Shown piece by piece: positions 21,637 through 31,116 of a stretch of 64,000 bases of DNA (the stretch's first letter is position 1; each line of letters starts with the position of its first letter). This DNA is from Dentipellis sp. KUC8613 (lineage: Eukaryota > Basidiomycota > Agaricomycetes > Russulales > Hericiaceae). The position numbers and the translations under genes were made by a program. Below the pieces are notes generated by a model. That model was given only the letters and a program-made list of their open reading frames with translations. It was not told the DNA's origin and did not search any database. Location of the stretch: positions 186,001-250,000 of the forward strand of contig NSJX01000027.1 of assembly GCA_002286715.1 (NCBI GenBank). The letters run 5' to 3'.

Positions 21637-24600
21637 TCAGACCATAAGAGACATACGACAGATAAACAAGAGAATCCCAAGAACCAAGACGGCCCGCTGA
21701 CGCGCGTTCATCCTCTCCTCGTTCCTCGGGCCATCCCCAACTCTCCCCGCAAACCAGTCAAACCGCCACCCAAGCAGCATCACCTCTCCACGCTCCAGAA
21801 TCCCAGCCACGCGCCCCCACTCACTGAACATGCGAACCAGCGAGCTCTCCACCACAGCCACAAACCAGCGCACGCCAGTGACAGACGTGTTCATGGTCCG
21901 CATCCTGTCCGCATCGCGCCAGAGGTGACGATAAACATCATGGACAACATTCGCGAGCAGCGTCGCGACGAACATCTTCACCGAGAAGACGAGGAGCCAA
22001 GTCGAGTTCGCCGCGACGACGGCGAACGTACCTAACAAAAACATCACAGCTCCAAGGAGGAAAAATTCCGCGCTATTGGGCGCGCCGCCGAAGTACGTCA
22101 ACTCGGGGTACATCCTCACCAGCCCGCCATCTCCCTTCGACCACATATAAAAGCGCCAATACGACCTCCTGCCGCCATTCCACCACGGGTGCGTGACGAC
22201 CACGTCCGGCGCCGCGCAGAAGCCCGTCCCGCCATGTTCGAGCGCATACGCGCGCTTGCGGAGCACATAGTCGATATCCTCGCCGCCGCCCGTCTTCGGG
22301 AACTGCAGGTCGAACTGCACGCCGTCCGGCGCGCTGCGGCGCGCGATCAGGTTCGCGGTGACGCCCCATGGGAGGTCGTCCGCCGCACCGGGGAGCTTCG
22401 CCGCGATGTCCCAGAAGTACGTCACGCCGGCAAGGTGCAGCGCAGCCGTAAAGACGCGGTCCGCGCACGGCAGGCGCGCGGTGCCGACGAACCCGGCGGC
22501 GGCGGGCGCGGCGCGGATGGCGCGCTCGGCGGCGAGGAGCAGGTCGTGCGCGGGCAGGACGTCGTCGTCGAGGAAGAAGGCCCACTCCGCGGCGGACTCG
22601 CGCAGGCCGCGGTTGCGTGATGCGGAGGCGCCGAGGTTCTGCACGTTGATGCGGATGCGCACGTCTGGGCGGTGGGCGTAGCGCTGCTCGAGGGCGGCGA
22701 TGTGGGGGGAATTTGGGTCGTCGATGATGACGATAAACATGACCGTGCAGTCCTTCGATGGCTCGAGCTCTAGGATGGGTCGGAGGTATCGCATCTGGAC
22801 GCGGTAGCAGGGGATTATGATGTCGATGGTCAACTTTCTGCAGGCACTGGGATTCACCGCTTGCAAAGACTGCTCCAAAGCATCGGTCGCACAATCGAGT
22901 ACACCAAAGGTCCAGTCGACCGCGTGCTGCTTCTCGTAGCGAGCATTGTCGCTACCGCCCAAATTATTGCGGATGCGAGAGCCGAACATCCTAGAGCACC
23001 CGAATCGGCGATAAAGCTGGAACAAGAACGGATCGCCGTCCTGGTTCACAAAGCTGTCGGGAACCACATCTCCCTGGAAGACGTCCGTATGATTGCGATG
23101 AACGATTGGGAAAGTCGGCATGCCGGGGAAGGAGGTATCTGTAAAAGCAACACAACCAAATCCTACCGGTACGCCTTCCGCCTTGGCAATATCCGCGAAC
23201 TCTGCCTCCGCATCCCGCATCCAGCCCTCGTCCTGCAGCTCAACGTCATCTCCCAAAAGAATGAAATAATCGCAGCCGTCTTCCCATGCCCTGCGGGCGC
23301 AGGCACGCCAGAGGTGGCATATATACCCCGGTGGAAACGTGCACTCCAAGACCTTCACATCGGAGAACCCCGCCTTCAACAACACATCCACCGCCTTGTT
23401 CTCAGGCTGCAGAAGGAATGTATCAACAGCATCGATGGCGAGGTATATCTTGATACGAAAGCGCTTCCCCCCAAGTTGATGCATGTCGCGCCACGTCGTC
23501 CGCTCCAGCGAGTGCGCGAAGCGTCCAAGATGCTCGAGGCAGTCCTCCGGGGCACCTGCGCCCCGCGACGTGATCGGCAGCAGCACCGCGAACGTGGTCC
23601 TCTCGAGCTTCATATCCACGAGGCGGCTTTCTTGCAGTCCTTCCAGAAAGGCGACGCGTGCGCTGGGGTTGAGGGGTCGAAGGCGTGTATCGATCTCCCT
23701 CTGCATCCAAAGCGCTGTATCGTTCAACCCGTGTTCCAGTGGCGTGGCGGGCCTCCAATCTAACGCCTCCAAGACAAATTCATTATTCGAGTTGCGCAAG
23801 GCAACGCCAACCGGCTTGTGGAGGTCGAACTTGAAGTCCACGTCGGCCTCCTCCAATCCCGCGGCACGGACAGCGATCCTCGCCAGTTCGGATATCGTGA
23901 CAGACTGGTCTGATCCGATATTGACGATCTTGGTATCCTTCGCCTCGACGCCATCAACTTGAAAGAGAAAACGTTCAATGGCTTGAACGCAATCTTCGAT
24001 ATACAGGAAACTGCGGCGCTGGTCGCCACTCCCCCAGACCTCCATGGCGGGCTTCGTCTTCGTCTGCTCGAAGAGCCGCCGCGCGCAGATTGCTTTGCGG
24101 AGCAGGGCCGCGGGAGCTTTCTCCCGGCCGTCGCACCAGGCCCCTCGCGGCCCGTACACATTGTGGAACCGGGCGATGCACAGCGTCATTTTTGACTCGA
24201 ACTGCTGCAGGAGGATCTCCGAGACGAGCTTCTCTAGACCATATAGTCCTTGCGGCTTCGGCGGCGGCTTCGCCCAAACGTCGTCCTCGCGGAGCGAGAC
24301 GTCCTTGTTGTCTGAACCCTGGAGAGACTCGGGGTAGACGCACGCAGAGGAGGCGTAGAAGAGCCGCTTGACGCCTGCAGCGATGCATGCGCGGACGATG
24401 TTGACCGTCATCGCCTGGTTCTCCTCGTAGATCTCGAAATCATTCTCCTCGTGGATGGTCCCCATGCCGCCCATGACTGCGGCGAAGTGCAGCACCGTGT
24501 GTGCGCCTTGGACGATGCGGGTGCAGAAGGCCGGGTCGCAGAGGTTGCCGACGACGAGCTCGTCGCAGATGGGCTCCGTGAAAAGCGAGGTCGGTTTGAT

Positions 24601-24756
24601 ATCAACGATGCGGACGAACTGATCACAGTTGCGAAGCATTACGGCCACATGGGATCCCTGAAAATATAGTGAGGATGTAGCGCAAGGGATAATCAGGAAG
24701 CTGCTGACGATGAACCCATTGCCGCCCGTCACGACGTATACCTGCTTTCCCGTCAT
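21637..24756 (-). CDS. GDP-mannose 3,5-epimerase fused to two glycosyltransferases
   Basis: Two exons, 24756-24709 and 24657-21637, give 1022 residues. Residues 1 to about 350 are an extended SDR epimerase very like plant GDP-mannose 3,5-epimerase: TGGNGFIGSH, AAVMGGMG, SSACVYPE with Cys122, Tyr155xxxLys159, and RFHNVYGP followed by GREKAPAAL with Lys196. These match the Tyr/Lys pair and the acid/base Cys and Lys of the plant enzyme, so activity is likely; the expected product is GDP-L-galactose or GDP-L-gulose. About 370-612 is a GT-A-like domain with FILLGDDVELQDEGW. About 625-870 is a GT2-like domain with IIIPCY, NLGASASRNRGLR, FFLDDDV and GGGEDIDY. Two hydrophobic helices follow at about 880-925 and one at the C-terminus (1004-1020), suggesting a Golgi or ER membrane enzyme. 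The single 51-nt intron contains no stop and lies inside the Rossmann motif. It is divergent from the methyltransferase-GT8 gene. Confidence 0.9.
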   Translation of the reverse strand: MTGKQVYVVTGGNGFIVSSFLIIPCATSSLYFQGSHVAVMLRNCDQFVRIVDIKPTSLFTEPICDELVVGNLCDPAFCTRIVQGAHTVLHFAAVMGGMGTIHEENDFEIYEENQAMTVNIVRACIAAGVKRLFYASSACVYPESLQGSDNKDVSLREDDVWAKPPPKPQGLYGLEKLVSEILLQQFESKMTLCIARFHNVYGPRGAWCDGREKAPAALLRKAICARRLFEQTKTKPAMEVWGSGDQRRSFLYIEDCVQAIERFLFQVDGVEAKDTKIVNIGSDQSVTISELARIAVRAAGLEEADVDFKFDLHKPVGVALRNSNNEFVLEALDWRPATPLEHGLNDTALWMQREIDTRLRPLNPSARVAFLEGLQESRLVDMKLERTTFAVLLPITSRGAGAPEDCLEHLGRFAHSLERTTWRDMHQLGGKRFRIKIYLAIDAVDTFLLQPENKAVDVLLKAGFSDVKVLECTFPPGYICHLWRACARRAWEDGCDYFILLGDDVELQDEGWMRDAEAEFADIAKAEGVPVGFGCVAFTDTSFPGMPTFPIVHRNHTDVFQGDVVPDSFVNQDGDPFLFQLYRRFGCSRMFGSRIRNNLGGSDNARYEKQHAVDWTFGVLDCATDALEQSLQAVNPSACRKLTIDIIIPCYRVQMRYLRPILELEPSKDCTVMFIVIIDDPNSPHIAALEQRYAHRPDVRIRINVQNLGASASRNRGLRESAAEWAFFLDDDVLPAHDLLLAAERAIRAAPAAAGFVGTARLPCADRVFTAALHLAGVTYFWDIAAKLPGAADDLPWGVTANLIARRSAPDGVQFDLQFPKTGGGEDIDYVLRKRAYALEHGGTGFCAAPDVVVTHPWWNGGRRSYWRFYMWSKGDGGLVRMYPELTYFGGAPNSAEFFLLGAVMFLLGTFAVVAANSTWLLVFSVKMFVATLLANVVHDVYRHLWRDADRMRTMNTSVTGVRWFVAVVESSLVRMFSEWGRVAGILERGEVMLLGWRFDWFAGRVGDGPRNEERMNARQRAVLVLGILLFICRMSLMV

Positions 24757-25559
24757 GGTTGGGAGGGTACAGAGCTCACCAGCCAACACAAGATCTTTAA
24801 GGACCGGCAATGCTGGACATTCTGGCAGCGATCTTCCAGATACACTCTGGCCCCATATCACTGACACCCCATTAATGGAGTGCTTCGCGAGGTACCCGCG
24901 TCCAAAAACTCCACGATAACAGACAAACTTTCAGGGTTCCTGTTCAGCATAGAGGCCGCCAAGGACCATGAGGCGACGGTGACCCGGCGATTAGCACCTC
25001 CATAGCGACTCATCATAGCGGGGACGGCCTGAAAAGCACTGTACCACTCTATTCAGGACAACAACGCCGCTCCTTCACTCCACGTTGCGTACTCGAATAG
25101 ACTCGGAGCTGTCAGCGTACTGCGGAGAAGGACGTCGGAGCCTCCCGCCCGCAGCACGATGTTCTTCGTAGACGAGGCCAGGTCGTCCAGAGACGCCTCG
25201 ACGTACGTATCGTTGGAGGAGCCAATACAGACGACGGGCTATGTTTGACGTGTATCCTGGGTGCATGGTCCTGAGGCGCCCATTGTCACGACATACTGCG
25301 GAAAACGCGCGGATAGTTGGGAAGAGGAAAGCTGGAAAAGGAAGATCTAAACTCGTGAGCGATTAGCAAGAACCCCATGATACTAGGATGGTACCTCGAC
25401 TGTGGCGTTTGCGTATATCTCAGAGACAAAGGGGTGAACGATGTATCTTCACCCAACCACACCCACTCTCATCCCTACTCCATCCTACTTTTCCAAACTT
25501 CATCCCACTTGTTGAAGTGGGGCGCATATAGTGAGTTGATACCGTCCACCTAGAGGGAA
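24757..25559. other. Divergent promoter region of the two sugar genes
   Basis: About 800 bp between two divergent starts, so both genes may be co-regulated from here. The last 120 bp before 25560 are CT-rich, with repeated ccactc/catccta-like words. Short open frames here lack family motifs. No TATA box stands out. Confidence 0.5.
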
Positions 25560-27218
25560 ATGCTCAGCCAAAGTCACATCCAGAACATCATGTCCGACAC
25601 CAACACCGACGCCTACCTCTTCACGCCAACGCAAGACTGGTTCACCTTCAACATCGCCAACTGGAAGACCCTCTTCCCGCGCATCACCTCTCCCGCACCG
25701 CGCGTGCTCGAAATCGGGTCCTGGGAAGGCCGCTCGGCCATCTTCCTCCTGACAGAGCTCTGCAACCCGCACGGCAGCATCGTCTGCATCGACCACTTCG
25801 ACCTCTTCCACACCGCCGCGGGGCGCGAGCGGCACCGCAAGCTCACACACAACCTCTCGCTCACCGGCAAGCCGCACCGGATCCTCGACCACTTCAGCTT
25901 CCCGGCGCTCATGCTGCTGCTCGAGGAAGAGATGTCCTCGACGAATCCCGGGTTCGACTGGGTCTACGTCGACGGCTCGCACGAGGCGGACGACACGTTC
26001 CTCGACGGCGAGCTCGCGTGGCGCCTCGCGCGCAAGGGCGCGGTGTTCATCTTCGACGACTACAAGTGGAGCGTCGAGTGCGCCGGGGGCGCGCACCACC
26101 CGCAGCGGGGCGTCGACGCGTTCATGGCGCTGCATGCGGGCGAGTACGAGCGCATTTCCGGGCCGGAGCAGTACCAGATGATCTTGCAGAAGACGACGGA
26201 GATGCGCATCGGGTTTTTGGTGAAGGACAAGGCGGGGTGTGATGGGCGGCTGGCGAACGCGCTTGGGTATGGGATCAATGTGGTCTACACCGTGGACTCG
26301 GCGTATGCAATGCCTGCGGCAGTCTCCATCCGCAGCCTCCTGGAGAACACCCGCAGTAAAGTCACGGTGTATGTCGTAGATTGCGGCCTTGCGGAATCCG
26401 ACAGGACACAGATCCAAGACTCCATACCACACCGCGAAGACACGAGCCTCATTTTCCTTGACGTCCCTGCAGAACTTGCCAGCAGTGCCACTGGAGGAGC
26501 CACCTGGGCAAAGGTGCATCTGTCCAAGATCCTCCCAGTCGAACGTGTCCTCTACCTCGACGGCGACACATTGATTCGGTCGGACATCAAGGAGCTGTGG
26601 GACACCGACTTGCAAGGAAATGCACTTGGTGCCGTGGTCGATGTCGGCTATCCCACAGGCCACGCCGGTGCCAGTGAAACCCAATACAGTGCACCCTACT
26701 TCAACGCCGGAGTGATGCTCATGGACCTCACTCAAATCCGCGCTCGGCAACCAACCCTCGAAGAGTCGGCCCAAAAGGGCCTGGAGATGCCTTACGGAGA
26801 CCAAGACGTGCTGAACGCACATTTCCAGGGAGACTGGTCAGTGCTGCCGATGAAGTGGAACGCACAAGGGCTGGGAACGTACGCCAATGCTCCATCTGCA
26901 GAAGGCAACGCTCTCAACATCCCAGAGGTCTTCAACAACCCATCAATCGTCCACTTCACAGGGCCCGTGCACCCCGACATGGAGGCCATCCTCAACCCAT
27001 ACGTGCAGCCCTGCACCGCAAAGCCATGGGGGTACCTCGGCGCGCCCGGACACCCGTACGCAGAGGCGTGGTGGTCCGTGCTGGAGAGGACAAGCTGGAA
27101 GGGCTACCGCGACTCGGACGCGTTCAAGGTGTTGTGCAAGGAGGGAAGTGCCGAGGCGACGCGGCGCGCGGTGGCCAAGTTCGAGGAGCGCGTTCGAGCC
27201 GGCGGCGCGCCAAAATAG
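25560..27218 (+). CDS. SAM methyltransferase fused to GT8 glycosyltransferase
   Basis: Uninterrupted 552-residue frame, with no intron in 1.66 kb. Residues about 40-225 form a class I methyltransferase of the Methyltransf_24 type: VLEIGSWEGRSAIF is the SAM-binding loop, and VYVDGSHEADDTFLDGELAW with IFDDYKW are the typical later strands. Residues about 240-520 are a GT8 glycosyltransferase: VVYTVDSAYAMPAAVSIRSL, the metal-binding DGD at 334-336 (VLYLDGDTLI), FNAGVMLMDL, YGDQDVLNAHF and a VHFTGPVHP motif. No signal peptide or membrane segment is seen, so it may be cytosolic or bind the membrane-anchored partner encoded divergently. A second ATG at 25590 could also be the start. A 440-residue antisense frame is a codon shadow. 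The likely job is addition and O-methylation of a hexose or uronic acid on a glycan. Confidence 0.9.
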   Translation: MLSQSHIQNIMSDTNTDAYLFTPTQDWFTFNIANWKTLFPRITSPAPRVLEIGSWEGRSAIFLLTELCNPHGSIVCIDHFDLFHTAAGRERHRKLTHNLSLTGKPHRILDHFSFPALMLLLEEEMSSTNPGFDWVYVDGSHEADDTFLDGELAWRLARKGAVFIFDDYKWSVECAGGAHHPQRGVDAFMALHAGEYERISGPEQYQMILQKTTEMRIGFLVKDKAGCDGRLANALGYGINVVYTVDSAYAMPAAVSIRSLLENTRSKVTVYVVDCGLAESDRTQIQDSIPHREDTSLIFLDVPAELASSATGGATWAKVHLSKILPVERVLYLDGDTLIRSDIKELWDTDLQGNALGAVVDVGYPTGHAGASETQYSAPYFNAGVMLMDLTQIRARQPTLEESAQKGLEMPYGDQDVLNAHFQGDWSVLPMKWNAQGLGTYANAPSAEGNALNIPEVFNNPSIVHFTGPVHPDMEAILNPYVQPCTAKPWGYLGAPGHPYAEAWWSVLERTSWKGYRDSDAFKVLCKEGSAEATRRAVAKFEERVRAGGAPK

Positions 27219-27454
27219 GCTCCGGCCCGGGCGGAGTAGACTCCGCATTTGTCGCATTTTGAATTTCGCCGCCGTGTTGTCGTTACCGTGTAGTAGTTCG
27301 AACATATGTCCCTGTAGTGCTTGCTTCAAAGATAGCACGAAGTTTCAAGCTTCCCAGTAGCCGCGTATACAAGTATAGAATTTCCATAAATACACCCAAG
27401 ATTTTGATACACTGATATCAAGTCTCAAAATACACAGTACCACATAGTCCCCTC

Positions 27455-29408
27455 CTACACATCCGAATACACATCATCCAACGACTGCGGCGACCGCGCC
27501 ATCCCAACCGACTCCGAGCGCCGCCACCCCCGCGCCTCCTCATACACAGGATCAACCGGGCTATCCCTGTTCCCGTTCTGGTCCTTATCCCTCCGCGGCA
27601 CCGGCGTCGGAAAATTGGCAGCCCGCGGCGAGCGCAGCGATCGGAGCTTCGAGAGCGGAATATTGTCGTTCGCGTTGCCTGTGCGCTCGTCAATGCGCGG
27701 GGGCCCGTAGACGGTCACGCGGAGGTTGAGCGTGATGCGGCAGATCATGACTGTGGTGATGCTGTACATATCCGTGTGCGCAGCACGGATCGGAATCCAG
27801 CGGGGGGAAAAGTGAACAAGTAAGAAGCGGAATTGTGATGGAGGTGGCATTCATACGGACCATGCGGAAGGACTGTGGTTGGGTGATCTTGTCAGCGGAG
27901 CTCGCGGTGTTAGAAAGATAATTTGCATACATAGAAGAGATAGCGCGGAGACCTGTCGGTGCGTATAGGATCATGACAACCCAGGTCAGATTTATCGAGA
28001 AAATAACCCTGATAATTGCAACCGATCAGCATGAATCGGGATCGGCAAAAAGAAAGATAGCGTACGTACGCGAAGTAGAACGCGCCATCCCTGATGAGGT
28101 TGTCCAACAAACTCCTAGAGCTCGGGCCTCGGCCTTGATGTCTCCAGAACATGAAGGACGTCCGGCCGAGGGTGAGGAAGAAAATGAGCGTGTCGTAGCC
28201 CAGCTCCATGAAGACATACATGGACGCCGTGCGCCCGCTGAAAGCAATTCCGTCAGTTGCAAGAGCGGATAAGGGAACGCGGATTCCGCAAGGAACGCAC
28301 AGTTTCTTCGGAGGTAGGTATATGCAGACTATCCGAATACGTGTCAATCAACTCATACTGCGGAACAGTAGCACCAGACCTACAATGGAACTCGTAGTTA
28401 TCAATTGGGTCCGGTGCGGCTTTATTACAGCCGCTGCGTTAGTAGCTTTTTCAAACAGAACACCCAAGGAAAGCCGACGCACGTGTTCCGCCGGAGACGC
28501 TGTATTGCCATATCCCAGCTATCGTCTGCGCAAGGAGCACAGTGCTCAGCCCAAATAGGACGATTTTGTTCCGGTTGTAGAGCGCGTACACTCTGCCGCA
28601 GTCAGCTTAGCGCGGACTATATGTTCCGCGGGGCGGCGCTTACCTGACGAGCATGAGGATACCGGGGAAGAGCATAAGCGGCACGGTGACACCGAGCGGG
28701 AGGAAGAGCATCCAGTGGGCGCATCTGTACAATACGTTCTTAATCGACCGCTCGTCTCGTCTAGACATTCATGACAAGCGCTCACCGTTCACGGGTCATC
28801 TCCGTGGAGAAGAATCCTGCAAGAGTCGAAGATCATCCAGCACGTCTAGAAGCATCCCAGAAGAGCAGCGCCTACCGAACGCAACGACTATGACCGCAAA
28901 CAGAGCGTAATACCGGACCTCATGACGATGACATCACGGCCGAGTTGAGCCGACGAAGACGGACTATGACGGTGTAGAATGGACATACAAAGAGGAATAA
29001 ACACAGTACTGCACAGGTCATGAGGACAGAGGACAAGAGAGAGAGAAGCGAGTACGCGTACCATATGTTTTCTTCTTTTTCCAGACGGTTTGGACCTTTA
29101 GGGGCGGAGTGTCGATAATCACCATAAATCGCTGAAATAATGATAGAGCTCACCTCCGCGGGTAATGTCAGTATGTGGTCGTACAGGAGCATTGTCAGTG
29201 TCCCGAGGAAGAAGTACTATATGCCCAGATGACCATTAGTTGTGTTCATCTCGTCACGACATAATTCTTTACCTTTCCAATGAGACTAGCAAAGAACCAC
29301 CAGTCAGCTTCAACACAAAGAAAGACACCGACCAACGTACATCTGGTGCAAATTCTCCACCGTCGCAGGCGTGCCATAATTTCCCGTCGGCACGAGCACA
29401 TTCACCAT
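27455..29408 (-). CDS. DUF6533 integral membrane protein
   Basis: Multi-pass membrane protein of the basidiomycete DUF6533 family; function unknown. Twelve exons: 29408-29341, 29285-29273, 29216-29154, 29095-29062, 29008-28965, 28918-28876, 28816-28786, 28724-28644, 28592-28483, 28328-28070, 28008-27857 and 27750-27455; 397 residues with all phases consistent. The DUF6533 segment reads KYFFLGTLTMLLYDHILTL, then PAEVQTVWKKKKTY and RYYALF. Further helices include MLFLPLGVTVPLMLFPGIL and MELGYDTLIFFLTLGRTSF, with the typical LIRDGAFYFA and APTGLRAISS. The C-terminal 90 residues are a cytosolic-looking disordered tail. Exon 2 is a 13-nt microexon. The gene is convergent with the methyltransferase-GT8 gene, whose stop lies 236 bp away. 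Confidence 0.88.
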
Positions 29409-31116
29409 GGCGAGCGAGCAGCAGCAGACCCGGGCTACTCGGAAAGTGGCACCCATGCACAGTGGTACTTAACGCGCCCGCACACCCCGCTCTCGCACCC
29501 CGCGCGCGGCAGGACGCCTTCCAGAAGGCGCGGCCTCGAGCACCGCCGGCGCGAAGCACGCGACTCAATCACCGTCCAGTGGACGGCCGTGCGAGCGCCA
29601 CCCTGGCACCTGTGTGAGCGTCCGAGGATTTTGGCACTTGGGCAGCAGCACGCGGTTGGCGCATACTCGCGTGCCGGCGGTATGCCGGCGCTGCGCGGAG
29701 GTGGAAATCGAAGCGCCAGCGTGCGGGGTGCAGCAAACTTCATGATGATGATTATGATGAACATGCACTGACATGCGCGGCCGCGGCCGTTTCCTTACGC
29801 GTGGCCGTGGTGGCGCCCTGCAGGAACGCTCGCAAAATCCAGATGCGATGGGGCGCGGCGCGGGTCTCAGGATGGCGGGCTGATCAAGAAGGGCGCAGAG
29901 ACGCTGATCGCGAATACGGTCCCGTTTGGGCTTTTTGATAGCCTCCGCGAAGCACCGAAGGCCCCGACGGTCCCAGGCATGTCTCTCAACCGCCCACGGG
30001 ATGACAATGATTCTCATTTTCTGTCAGTTGTCCTTGATTCGTTGTTTGAGGTCTAGCCAACCGATCTGATGAACCCCGTCAAGGAAAAACCATCAATAAT
30101 CGAGCACGGATCCTCACAGTTAATTCACAGCAACAACAACAGCGATAACAACAACGTCGCGTGTCATTATTTTGCAGGGGTACAATGCGGAGCTGGTTCC
30201 TACTCCTACGGTCCCTGATCACTATGTAATCACTCAGGAACAGATTCGCCAGCCCAAATTCACGTACCTGCGCACGCCATGTGACCGGCACTCAAACCGC
30301 GCAAAGAAGCTTGCTTCTGACAACGAGCGCAGGACTCGACATTGTCAATATCACGAAATTGCTCTCCCAGAGCTGCCAGCCTGTCTCCCCGCAACGCCAG
30401 CCCCGGTTCACATGTCACAGGAAAAGAGGCTCAACATGTGGGTCGGATCTGGATCTGAGGTCTGAGAGCCACGAGCCACGAGCCATCGAGACAGGCCTAG
30501 TACCGCCGTGCCCTCGACACCTGCCAGTGCCAGCATCTCGCATCTGGTATTGCTCCACGGCCCACCACACTGACCGGCAGCAGCGCATCCAACTCGGTAA
30601 TCAGTAATCTAAAAACCACTTCAGCTAGAGGATCATTACATTTTCAATCCGCACAGTTCGCAATGAACCCAATATGCACTCACCCGTAGCATTCCTCAAA
30701 ATCCATACAGAGCCCACCAACAAATTTGAACCACCCCAAGCACCGACCGGGTCGAGTAACCGTGGACATACACTTGCCCGCGTTTTCGCCTACTGAAACC
30801 GATCTGTCGCCTGTCGTCCCATTGCCGCTTCCTGAACTTCGAATTCTCTGTTATCGCTTCGCCCGTTCTTTTCCCGCCGGCACCATCCGCTGCCCGACTG
30901 CACACATAGGGGCAGGCTCAGAAGCGCACCCATGTGGCCTTGACGTGATCAAGTGGTCCTGAACATCACTTCTCGCCGACGGAACCGCACTAATACCATA
31001 CACGGCCACAGCCGAGCGTTGCGCTGAGCACTGACAGACTGGATTCGAGAGCACGCGTGAGTTCCATAGCTTGAGCACAACCGGCGCACGCTCGCGATTG
31101 TCACCGCGCCAGCAAA
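29409..31116. other. 1.7-kb region without a recognisable gene
   Basis: Lies upstream of the DUF6533 gene and downstream of the second MFS gene, both on the minus strand. Contains a CAA-rich stretch near 30120-30155. Open frames such as 29565-30017 have no recognisable motif and no splice-consistent partner. No transposon ends or tRNA were seen. Confidence 0.45.

Noticed and set aside
24757..24867. Longer N-terminus for the epimerase fusion starting at a GTG
   Set aside because: The extension begins at GTG, lacks family similarity, and the ATG at 24756 directly precedes the conserved Rossmann strand.
25500..26822. 440-residue minus-strand frame
   Set aside because: Antisense to the methyltransferase-GT8 gene, with no motif of its own.
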